Source of the DNA: Acidimicrobiaceae bacterium
GTDB lineage: Bacteria > Actinomycetota > Acidimicrobiia > Acidimicrobiales > RAAP-2
Length of the DNA stretch: 12,200 bases
Reading direction: 5' to 3'
Assembly: GCA_003164275.1 (NCBI GenBank)
Contig: PLSY01000188.1
Location: forward strand, 8,788-20,987
Below the pieces are notes generated by a model that saw only the letters and a list, made by a program, of their open reading frames with translations, was not told the origin of the DNA and ran no database searches. This document shows, piece after piece, positions 6,553-12,200 of the stretch (its first letter is position 1; each line of letters opens with the position of its first letter). The position numbers were made by a program, and so were the translations under genes.

Positions 6553-9500
6553 TCACCACCCGTAGTCGGTGCGGCTCCCGTCGGTGTCGATGAGGGAGTA
6601 GCCGGGTCCGCTCGGCTCGGCGATGAGGCCGACGGCCGTGCGGCCGAGGTTCCCCCCGGATCCGAAGAACCCGGCATCGCCGTAGTTGAAGATTCCGCCA
6701 TCGACAGCCACCATCCAATAGCCCTTACCGTCCCTCGTAGAGGCGATTCCCATGATGGGCTTGTTCAGGTGGATGTTCCCGGTGGAGCCGTAGAACTGGG
6801 CATCCCCGTAGCTGAACACCCCGCCGTCCGTGCCGACCAGCCAGTACCCCTTGCCGTCAGGAGTTGCAGCCAAGCGGTCCCCGCCGGCCAGCGTCGAGCT
6901 GTTGGCGCTGTTCGCAGCTGTGGTCGGCGCTGGGGGCGCTGTGATCGGCGCTGGCGGAGCCGCCACGATGGAGATGGTGAAGTCCTGCGTGCCATTGCCG
7001 GCGGCATTCGAGGCCGACAGTGTGATCGGGGTGCTCGTCCCGGCCAAGCCGGCCGCTGGAGTCCCGGCCAAGGTGGCCGTCCCGTCCCCGTTGTCGGTCA
7101 GGGTGATGCCGGAGGGAAGGGTGCCGATCCATCCGATGCTCGGAGCGGGGACCCCCCCCGTCGTGATGGCGAAGGAGCCCTGAGCTCCGGCCACGAAGGT
7201 GGCGGAGTTGGCACTGGTGAACGTCGGCCCGCTGGCCACGACGATCTTCAGGGTCTGGGTCGCTGAACCAACGGAGTTTGTCGCCGTGACGGTCACCGAG
7301 GTGGTGCCAGCGACGGTAGGCGTCCCCGAGATGAGGGCGGTCCCCGGTGTTGTCCCCGCAGCGAAGCTCAGTCCTGCGGGCAGGAGACCGGTCTCGGTCA
7401 GGGTGGCATCGGGGGCAGCCGTGGTGGTCACTGCGAAGCTCCCGGCCTGATTGACGTTGAAGTCTGGCGTCGCCGTGCTGGTGAAGATCGGCGGACCGGA
7501 CGCAGCGACGGTGATGACCAGGTTCAAGGTGGCCGTGCTCCCCGAGCTATTGGTCGCCGAGATGGTGACCGGGTAGGGACCGACAGCCGCGGTCGTCACA
7601 CCCGAGATGGTCGCCGTCCCGGCGGTCGTCCCTGCGGCGAACGACAGTCCGGCCGGGAGTGTGCCCGACTCGGTGATGGTCGCTGCCGGGAAGCCGGTGG
7701 TCGTCACCGTGTAGGTGGCGCTCGGTGCCCCGAGGTAGAAGCTCGTCGCCGCCGCACTGGTGATCGACGGGGCTTCCGAGTTGGTCAGGGTGAAGGTCTG
7801 GGTGGTCGTCCCCGTCGGGTTGGTGGCCGTGACGGTGATCGGGTAGCTGCCACCGCTTCCGGTTGTCGACGTACCCGAGATGGTGGCCGTGCCGTTGCCG
7901 TTGTCGACGAAGGTGAGGCCGGCCGGGATTGCTCCGGACTCCGTGAGGACCGGGGCGGTGTAGCCGTCGGTGTAGATGGTGGTGGTGAACGGAGCCCCGA
8001 CGATGGAGCTGGCGGCGTTGGCGCTGATGATGGTCGGGGCCACGTGCTCGGTCAGGGTCAGGGACCCGCCACCGGCGATGGTGCTCCAGTCCGACAGCGT
8101 CCCGCCGTAGGACTCACCGAAGGCCGCAGTGCCGTCGGTGGTGCCGGCAGCCGTGGTCACGGGGACGCTGACGGCGGCCCCACTGGTGTTGTTGATGGTG
8201 ACGACACCGTTGGTCTCGGTCGCCGTGACCGCCGACTGCGACTTGGCCCAAGCGGCCTGCTCGGCCAGAACCTGTGCCTCGGTGACATCGGTCATCTGCT
8301 CGAGCGGCGTCGTCGTCCATGCGTTGTACTGGGCCAGCATGGAGTCGATGAGGCTGAGGATCGTATAGCCGTTGGCCGGATTGGTGCCGCCGATCAGGTC
8401 GGTCTGGTGGGCGTAGCCAACGATCGGATTGTTGGCCAGCACGTGACTGAGCATGATGCTCGACTCCGAGGCCAGGAGTGACGTCTCGGTTGCCGGTGTC
8501 GTAAGGCACGTGGTCGCCGAGGACTGGGCACAGTGGCCGGTCTCGGTCGGATAGGTGGCATCGCCGATGGAGGTGCCCGGAGCCACGTACAAGGTGTTGT
8601 ACTCGTTCAGCTCGTCGGTCCATGTGGAGGCGTTGTAGTAGATGTTGCTCGGATAACGAGGTGCAGAGTTGGCCACCGACGTACCAGAGGTCAGCGTGTA
8701 GGGGGTGGGCTGGCGTGAGGCGTCGGTGGCGAAGGTCGTCACTCCATCCCCGGCCAGCGCTCCCGGCATGTTCGGGTTCTCGATCCCAGAGTGCTCACCG
8801 GTCACTACCGCTGCCGGCGTGTAGTTGGGGAGGGCATTTGCCGAGGCGAACGCCTGGTCGAGACCGATCTCCTGGTCGATGGAGGAGTCCGGAGAGGTGC
8901 TGGTCGCTTGATCCCAACTCGCCGCACCAGGGGCGCAGTCGATGCCGGGATTGGTTGCCGTCGGACCTCCGTCAGGGTTGGTCGTCGAGGGGGTGCTCGA
9001 GCTGGGAGCAGCACCTGGTGTGGTGGTCCCGGTGTCGGTGAAGCTGTAGGTGGCCTGCGTGCCGGCCTCGGGCACCTGGCCGATGAGGCCGAAGGTGGAA
9101 GAGGAGGGAAGCTCCCGGTAGACGTTGTAGCCCCAGAAGCCCGTTCCTCCCGTGTGGTTCGCCTCCTCGGCAGCCAAGGTCGGACCGTTCACCGTGCCAT
9201 CGGTACTCGTCCCGTTCGTGGCGTCGGGCCAGGTGAGGGTGACCGAACCCGTCGACGTCGACGTCAACGTGGCGATCTGTGGCGTCGAGGGCTCGGACTC
9301 GCCGTAGGCGGTGGCGGCCGTCACCTCGTAGGTGTACGTGGTGCCGGGGGTGGCGCTGCCGGCGAGGGAGCCGCCGGTGGTGCTGGGCACAGTGGTCGAA
9401 ACGGCCTGTGGCTGCCACACATTGCAGCCCAGGTACTCATGGCTCCAGGTGTGGGTGATCCAGTTGAAGTCGGCCTTGTCGGCCAGCAGCGCTTTGACGA

Positions 9501-10629
9501 ATCCTTGGTCGTTCGGGAAGTCGGCTTCAACCGCCTGGCCCGGGTCGGTGTACGTTCCCGAGGGGTCAACAACGCTACCCGTGCAGTTGGCGCTGGTCTC
9601 GTCGGCCGCTGTATCGGCGGTGCAGGCCCCGACGGCGTTGAATGCCAAGTTCAGCTTGATGCCGGTCTGGGCTTCCCATGCGGCGACGTAGGCAACGTCT
9701 GCGGCGCTCATCTGAACATCGGGGGGCGAATCCGCGGCGTTGTTGGCTACTCCCGTCGGGCAGGTGTAGTCGGAGGGATCGGTGGCCGCCGGAGTGCACT
9801 GGTACTGCGAGCTCCACTCGTTGTCGTTGATGAAGACGTCATCGATGTCCTGGCCGAAGTAGTTGCGGTAGAGACCGAGATGGGTGTCTTTGGTGACCCA
9901 GTTGATCAGGCCGGGGGCGAGGAGCAGCCAGTCGGTCGACGACGAGTTGTAGTTGAAGTTGAGGCTTAGCTCCGACACACCGGCTTGGGGATCGCCACTC
10001 GGATGTTGGAACACACCGCCGAGTGACTGGCCGGCACTGTTCTCGATCCAGGGAGTGAAGGCGGAACCAGCGGTGAAGGTTGCCGAAGTCCCGTAGGTAC
10101 CGGTGGAGAATGGGACCGGGCCCTTCAGATTGGGCAGACCGGCGAGTCCTGCTGCGGTCAAGGCTCCGGTCGTTCCGTCCAGGGCACCACTGGTGGCGGC
10201 GGTCTGGCCGAGTGTGGGAGAGGGATACGAGTACCCGTCCAGCTGGCGGACCTGGTTGGTCGACTCGTAAGCGTCCAGGGCGGTGAGCTGTCCAGCGGCG
10301 AACTCGAACGGGGAACCCGCGATCACCACCGCGTTGAAGTCGCCGACCGAGCCAGTGGTCAGGGCGGGAAGGGCGACGGTCTCGCTTCCATAGGTCCCAC
10401 TGGCGGTGGCGTTGGTGAAGCTGACGCCCTCACTGCTCAGCGCCGACTGCCATGCCACCGTCGTGGGGTCTGCCGTGCCGTTGCCGATCAACAAGACGTT
10501 TAGGGTGAGGGTTGGCGGAGCTGCGGCTCCGGCCGAGTGCGTCACAAGTGACAGCGAAGTGGCGACGATCATGGCCACTGATGCGATGGCCACGATCGAC
10601 TTGTATGCGGAACGTCGGAACCGATTCAT
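6553..10629 (-). CDS. Secreted Agd3/CE18-like polysaccharide deacetylase with FN3 insertion, Ig-like and GYWLV repeats
   Basis: 1358 residues; the ATG at 10629 follows GGGGAGAG by 9 nt. Residues 1-36 are a Sec signal peptide ending AGA. Residues about 38-245 form an N-terminal accessory domain starting LTLNVLLIG, in the place of the carbohydrate-binding module of Aspergillus Agd3. The deacetylase region has four expected blocks: GQDIDDVFIND (D263/D264); ITHTWSHE (H393 and H397, the H-x3-H metal motif); TGEHSGIENPN and APRYPSNIYYN (about 610-666); and GYAHQTDLI (H741). CE18 enzymes remove acetyl groups from galactosaminogalactan using a metal. Between the second and third blocks sits an insertion of about 170 residues (about 410-580), an FN3-like domain plus Ser/Thr/Pro linker. 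After the enzyme come four Ig-like repeats (about 864-1224) and three repeats of about 40 residues with GKGYW[LM]V..DGG.F.YGDA.F[YF]GS (about 1250-1358). Sixth in line on the minus strand is not implied: it is preceded by a long leader and tRNA-Lys. The Agd3 assignment is from remembered motif order, not an alignment. Confidence 0.77.
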   Translation of the reverse strand: MNRFRRSAYKSIVAIASVAMIVATSLSLVTHSAGAAAPPTLTLNVLLIGNGTADPTTVAWQSALSSEGVSFTNATASGTYGSETVALPALTTGSVGDFNAVVIAGSPFEFAAGQLTALDAYESTNQVRQLDGYSYPSPTLGQTAATSGALDGTTGALTAAGLAGLPNLKGPVPFSTGTYGTSATFTAGSAFTPWIENSAGQSLGGVFQHPSGDPQAGVSELSLNFNYNSSSTDWLLLAPGLINWVTKDTHLGLYRNYFGQDIDDVFINDNEWSSQYQCTPAATDPSDYTCPTGVANNAADSPPDVQMSAADVAYVAAWEAQTGIKLNLAFNAVGACTADTAADETSANCTGSVVDPSGTYTDPGQAVEADFPNDQGFVKALLADKADFNWITHTWSHEYLGCNVWQPQAVSTTVPSTTGGSLAGSATPGTTYTYEVTAATAYGESEPSTPQIATLTSTSTGSVTLTWPDATNGTSTDGTVNGPTLAAEEANHTGGTGFWGYNVYRELPSSSTFGLIGQVPEAGTQATYSFTDTGTTTPGAAPSSSTPSTTNPDGGPTATNPGIDCAPGAASWDQATSTSPDSSIDQEIGLDQAFASANALPNYTPAAVVTGEHSGIENPNMPGALAGDGVTTFATDASRQPTPYTLTSGTSVANSAPRYPSNIYYNASTWTDELNEYNTLYVAPGTSIGDATYPTETGHCAQSSATTCLTTPATETSLLASESSIMLSHVLANNPIVGYAHQTDLIGGTNPANGYTILSLIDSMLAQYNAWTTTPLEQMTDVTEAQVLAEQAAWAKSQSAVTATETNGVVTINNTSGAAVSVPVTTAAGTTDGTAAFGESYGGTLSDWSTIAGGGSLTLTEHVAPTIISANAASSIVGAPFTTTIYTDGYTAPVLTESGAIPAGLTFVDNGNGTATISGTSTTGSGGSYPITVTATNPTGTTTQTFTLTNSEAPSITSAAATSFYLGAPSATYTVTTTGFPAATITESGTLPAGLSFAAGTTAGTATISGVTTAAVGPYPVTISATNSSGSTATLNLVITVAASGPPIFTSTATPDFNVNQAGSFAVTTTAAPDATLTETGLLPAGLSFAAGTTPGTALISGTPTVAGTTSVTVTATNSVGSATQTLKIVVASGPTFTSANSATFVAGAQGSFAITTGGVPAPSIGWIGTLPSGITLTDNGDGTATLAGTPAAGLAGTSTPITLSASNAAGNGTQDFTISIVAAPPAPITAPPAPTTAANSANSSTLAGGDRLAATPDGKGYWLVGTDGGVFSYGDAQFYGSTGNIHLNKPIMGIASTRDGKGYWMVAVDGGIFNYGDAGFFGSGGNLGRTAVGLIAEPSGPGYSLIDTDGSRTDYGW
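6556..6885 (-). repeat. Three C-terminal GYWLV/YGDA protein repeats
   Basis: Two full repeats of about 40 residues and a degenerate third end the CE18-type protein. The core is DGKGYW[LM]V..DGG[VI]F.YGDA.F[YF]GS.G, and the last unit decays to GPGYSLIDTDGSRTDYGW at the stop. This array is common at the end of secreted proteins in Acidimicrobiia and looks like short beta-propeller blades; three units alone would not close a propeller. Its role is unknown, perhaps surface binding. Confidence 0.85.
6958..8040 (-). repeat. Four tandem Ig-like (putative-Ig, He_PIG type) domains
   Basis: Four units of about 90 residues begin at about residues 864, 952, 1046 and 1134 of the CE18-type protein, each with P.I.S or P.FTS near the start, LPAGL(S/T)F in the middle and (T/S)ATN(S/P).G near the end. 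These are the hallmarks of putative-Ig repeats in bacterial surface proteins. They probably hold the catalytic domain away from the cell wall or bind polysaccharide. Confidence 0.85.
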
Positions 10630-10638
10630 TTTGGTCTA

Positions 10639-10646
10639 CTCTCCCC
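10639..10646 (-). promoter_or_regulatory. Ribosome binding site of the CE18-type gene
   Basis: GGGGAGAG on the minus strand ends 9 nt before the ATG at 10629. It supports this start. Two upstream CTCTCC segments could sequester it. Confidence 0.7.
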
Positions 10647-10653
10647 GCGCCGT

Positions 10654-10686
10654 GTCTGCCCCTGAGTACGGACGCTGTGGGCAGAC
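10654..10686 (-). other. 8-bp inverted repeat immediately upstream of the ribosome binding site
   Basis: gtctgccc (10654-10661) and gggcagac (10679-10686) are perfect complements around a 17-nt spacer. In the transcript this hairpin ends 7 nt before the ribosome binding site, where it could affect translation or mRNA stability. Confidence 0.5.
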
Positions 10687-10711
10687 TAAGCCCGGAGAGG
10701 TGATGTGCCTA

Positions 10712-10740
10712 CCCTGCACTACTCCCTGTTCACCCTGCAC
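10712..10740. repeat. Three helically phased ccctg direct repeats
   Basis: ccctgcac at 10712-10719, ccctgttc at 10723-10730 and ccctgcac at 10733-10740 are spaced 11 and 10 bp, one DNA turn apart. Sites about 85-110 bp before the start codon with one-turn phasing resemble binding sites for a multimeric regulator. No regulator is known to bind here. Confidence 0.5.
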
Positions 10741-10969
10741 TTTCGGCCTCATGTCGGTGTCACACCCGGGTGTTTTGGAGAGCCACCCCTGGTGTCATGC
10801 GGGCAGCTCGGGGCACGTCATGCAGCTACCCGGAGACGGAGCGGCGATGCCCGGGTGCTTTGGCCGGTTTTTTCGATGGCAGGTTCCAAGAGCGCGACGA
10901 TCGCATCGTGGTTGAGCGGTGTTGGCTGCGCCGCCGGACCGTCCCTGCTTGGGGCGTCGGTCCTCGATG

Positions 10970-11045
10970 TGGTGCGCCCCCCCGGACTCGAACCCAGGAA
11001 CCTTCGGATTAAGAATCCGATGCTCTACCGTTGAGCTAGGGGCGC
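10970..11045 (-). tRNA. tRNA-Lys (CTT anticodon), CCA encoded
   Basis: The minus strand folds as a complete tRNA: acceptor GCGCCCC/GGGGCGC, D-arm GCTC/GAGC with a 7-nt loop, anticodon stem TCGGA/TCCGA around TTCTTAA (anticodon CTT, lysine AAG), T-loop TTCGAGT, discriminator A, and CCA in the DNA at 10972-10970. The T-stem CTGGG/CCGGG has one G-G mismatch and one G-U pair, and the variable region is 6 nt. It points away from lysS and toward the CE18-type gene. Confidence 0.97.
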
Positions 11046-11132
11046 AGCGGCAGCATAAATCCCGACCAGGGACTCGTCAACGCAATTGAGCCAGAGGCCT
11101 GGGCCTTCCTCGCCGAGTTCACAGGATGGGTG

Positions 11133-11359
11133 TCATACCCCCAGGTAAAAGGACGTAGGGAACTGATTAGGCACCAGATTGAAAGACCTCGATGGCGACC
11201 CTGGGCGGTCAGCACCGTCAGCACGAAGCTGAGTGGGATGCCGACCCGCAGCTGCCACTTCAAGGCTCCGTCGAACCAACCGACCGGGAGCACGACCGAG
11301 GCAGTGGAAACGATGACGATCGTCACCGGGAACCACCCGCTGATCAGAGTGTCGTTCAC
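11133..11359 (-). pseudogene. Frameshifted N-terminal remnant of a membrane-anchored protein, probably an esterase
   Basis: A GTG at 11359 follows AGGAA by 8 nt on the minus strand and begins VNDTLISGWFPVTIVIVSTA, continuing through VGWFDGALKWQLRVGIPLSF. This resembles the membrane N-terminus of actinobacterial alpha/beta-hydrolase esterases (typically D.SLLSGWFPV), as I remember them. Near 11200 sensible protein sequence moves to another frame (VAIEVF). After a TTT at about 11190 it moves to a third frame (SFNLVPNQFPTSFYLGV), which stops at 11133. Left unshifted, the first frame would read on to 11036, into the tRNA. Two frameshifts and no downstream domain indicate a decaying fragment. An intact small membrane protein is less likely. 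Confidence 0.55.
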
Positions 11360-11458
11360 CGCGAGAGTTCCTAGAAAATGCGTTTGCCTAAGATATACAG
11401 TGCCGTCCCTTCGAGTTGGGACCTGGAATCGGGACATCCCGAAGAAGAGGACGTGAGT
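11360..11458 (+). promoter_or_regulatory. Leader region and ribosome binding site of lysS
   Basis: GAAGAAGAGG (11441-11450) lies 8 nt before the GTG at 11459. Upstream, GTCCC (11405-11409) can pair with GGGAC at either 11418-11422 or 11431-11435, two mutually exclusive small hairpins. A TATACA at 11394-11399 resembles a -10 box but has no partner -35. No T-box sequence is present. Confidence 0.45.
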
Positions 11459-12200
11459 GTGACGGACGTGTCCGACCCCACTGGCGGGGACGAGTCGACG
11501 GGGACGTTGGACGCCCTTGCAGCTGAGCGACGGAAAAAGCGCGAGGTGCTGGTCGGACATGGTATCGACCCCTACCCGAGCCGGTTCGACCGGACGGTCA
11601 TGGCCGGTGACCTCCATTCGCGTTACGCAGACCTGAAGGTGGACGTCCGTACAGGTGAGGTCGTGAAGATGGCCGGACGACTGACGAGCATCCGCGGCCA
11701 CGGCAAGCTGTCCTTTGCCACCCTTCAGGACGTGAGCGGATCCATCCAGCTGCTCATGCAGGCCTCGGTCCTCTCCGAGCAGGCCAAGCTCGTACTCGAG
11801 AACTTCGACCTCGGCGATTGGATCGGGGCCGAAGGCGAGGCCATCACCAGCCGTCGCGGTGAGCTGTCCGTTGACGTCAAAGAACTCACCCTCTTGTCCA
11901 AGGCGCTCCGTCCCCTGCCCGACAAGTGGCACGGCCTCACGGCGACCGACACCCGCTACCGGCAACGAGAGGTGGACCTGTTGGCCAATGCCGACAGCCG
12001 ACAGGTCTTCGACATCCGCTTCAAGACCATCGCCGCCCTGCGCAAGCAACTGGTCACCGAGGACTTCGTGGAAGTCGATACCCCGATACTCCAACCGCAG
12101 GCCGGCGGTGCCCTGGCTCGTCCGTTCATGACCCACTCCAATGCCCTCGACATCGACCTGAGCTTGCGGATCGCCCCCGAGCTGTACCTGAAGCGGCTGG
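11459..12200 (+). CDS. lysS: Lysyl-tRNA synthetase, class II (partial, runs off right edge)
   Basis: The enzyme charges tRNA-Lys with lysine using ATP in the cytoplasm. I chose the GTG at 11459 because GAAGAAGAGG sits 8 nt upstream; an in-frame GTG at 11453 is only 2 nt from it. The 247 visible residues show a short acidic N-terminus, then AERRKKREVLVGHGIDPYPSRF, the usual LysRS opening. An OB-fold anticodon-binding domain follows (VVKMAGRLTSIRGHGKLSFA, then LQDVSGSIQLL), with KALRPLPDKWHGL and TRYRQREVDLLAN. Class II motif 1 is FKTIAALRKQL...FVEVDTPILQ, then GGALARPFMTHSNALD and RIAPELYLKRL. Motifs 2 and 3 lie off the window. The family normally has about 490-510 residues, so about half is present. 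Its cognate tRNA-Lys lies 413 bp upstream on the other strand. Confidence 0.97.
   Translation, partial: MTDVSDPTGGDESTGTLDALAAERRKKREVLVGHGIDPYPSRFDRTVMAGDLHSRYADLKVDVRTGEVVKMAGRLTSIRGHGKLSFATLQDVSGSIQLLMQASVLSEQAKLVLENFDLGDWIGAEGEAITSRRGELSVDVKELTLLSKALRPLPDKWHGLTATDTRYRQREVDLLANADSRQVFDIRFKTIAALRKQLVTEDFVEVDTPILQPQAGGALARPFMTHSNALDIDLSLRIAPELYLKRL

Larger units (their letters stand above)
10630..10880 (-). promoter_or_regulatory. Repeat-rich leader/promoter region of the CE18-type gene
   Basis: No gene is supported between the tRNA and the CE18-type gene. The stretch nearest the gene contains: a 9-bp inverted repeat with one G-U pair (10800-10808/10824-10832); a 12-bp perfect palindrome (10762-10773); a 14-bp direct repeat with one mismatch (10765-10778 and 10850-10863); phased ccctg repeats (10712-10740); and an 8-bp inverted repeat just before the ribosome binding site (10654-10661/10679-10686). 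On the minus strand CTCTCC occurs at 10699-10694 and 10782-10777 and could pair with the GGAGAG of the ribosome binding site. The density suggests a structured RNA leader or an operator cluster. No known riboswitch signature was recognised. Confidence 0.5.

Noticed and set aside
6526..7266. Plus-strand open frame of 246 codons
   Set aside because: It is antisense to the 3' part of the CE18-type gene, starts at the terminator hairpin and has no recognisable domain.
8791..9969. Plus-strand open frame of 392 codons
   Set aside because: It is antisense to the CE18-type gene, low in complexity (Gly, Arg, Val) and explained by GC-rich third positions opposite the real frame.
10850..10873. Plus-strand terminator ending in six T
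   Set aside because: The possible stem is only about 4 bp and no plus-strand gene precedes it.
10630..10880. Known c-di-AMP (ydaO-type) or c-di-GMP riboswitch
   Set aside because: The fragments CGCCGCTCCGTC and GGGTGAA recall parts of the ydaO class, but other conserved blocks I expect were not found, so I do not name a class.
10705..11034. Plus-strand open frame of 109 codons
   Set aside because: Its end, PPGLEPRNLRIKNPMLYR, is the well-known translation of an antisense tRNA. The rest covers the repeat-rich leader and has no protein character.
11360..11458. T-box leader controlling lysS
   Set aside because: The T-box core sequence and an antiterminator/terminator pair are absent.
11036..12136. 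Long minus-strand open frame of 366 codons
   Set aside because: Most of it is antisense to lysS, whose product is clearly recognisable on the plus strand. Only its last part, from 11359, resembles protein, and that is reported as a pseudogene.

Overview
The window is GC-rich, with dense G/C third positions and GTG starts. Secreted proteins carry Thr/Pro linkers, and one ends in the GYWLV..DGG.F.YGDA.FYGSTG repeat that is common in secreted proteins of Acidimicrobiia. Together these point to a high-GC actinobacterium, most likely class Acidimicrobiia. That placement is inference from protein style, not from a marker gene.

Layout, left to right. (1) 1-460, minus strand: N-terminal part of a secreted protein that reaches the start of a GH114-type (endo-alpha-1,4-polygalactosaminidase-like) domain at the window edge. 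(2) 461-768: divergent intergenic region with an imperfect 11-bp inverted repeat. (3) 769-3042, plus: secreted spherulin-4/GH135-type hydrolase with two FN3 domains and a Thr/Ser tail. (4) 3105-5999, minus, convergent: large AAA-ATPase LuxR-family (LAL) regulator. (5) 6000-6487: intergenic region with a possible promoter for the regulator. (6) 6488-6527: perfect 17-bp hairpin, probable terminator. (7) 6553-10629, minus: 1358-aa secreted protein with the motif set of Agd3-type CE18 polysaccharide deacetylases, interrupted by an FN3-like insertion and extended by four Ig-like repeats and three GYWLV-type repeats. (8) 10630-10969: long leader/intergenic region rich in inverted and direct repeats. 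(9) 10970-11045, minus: tRNA-Lys(CTT) with encoded CCA. (10) 11133-11359, minus: frameshifted remnant of a membrane-anchored protein, probably an actinobacterial esterase. (11) 11459 to the right edge, plus: lysS, partial.

The main point is functional. GH114, GH135 and CE18 are the families of the Aspergillus fumigatus galactosaminogalactan proteins Ega3, Sph3 and Agd3. Finding candidates for all three within about 10.6 kb, with a large regulator between them, suggests a bacterial locus for trimming and de-N-acetylating a galactosamine-containing exopolysaccharide, analogous to the fungal cluster and in principle to Pel. The glycosyltransferase, transporter and epimerase that synthesis would need are not visible and could lie beyond the left edge. 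The tRNA-Lys/lysS side looks like core genome, so the tRNA marks the boundary between core and accessory DNA.
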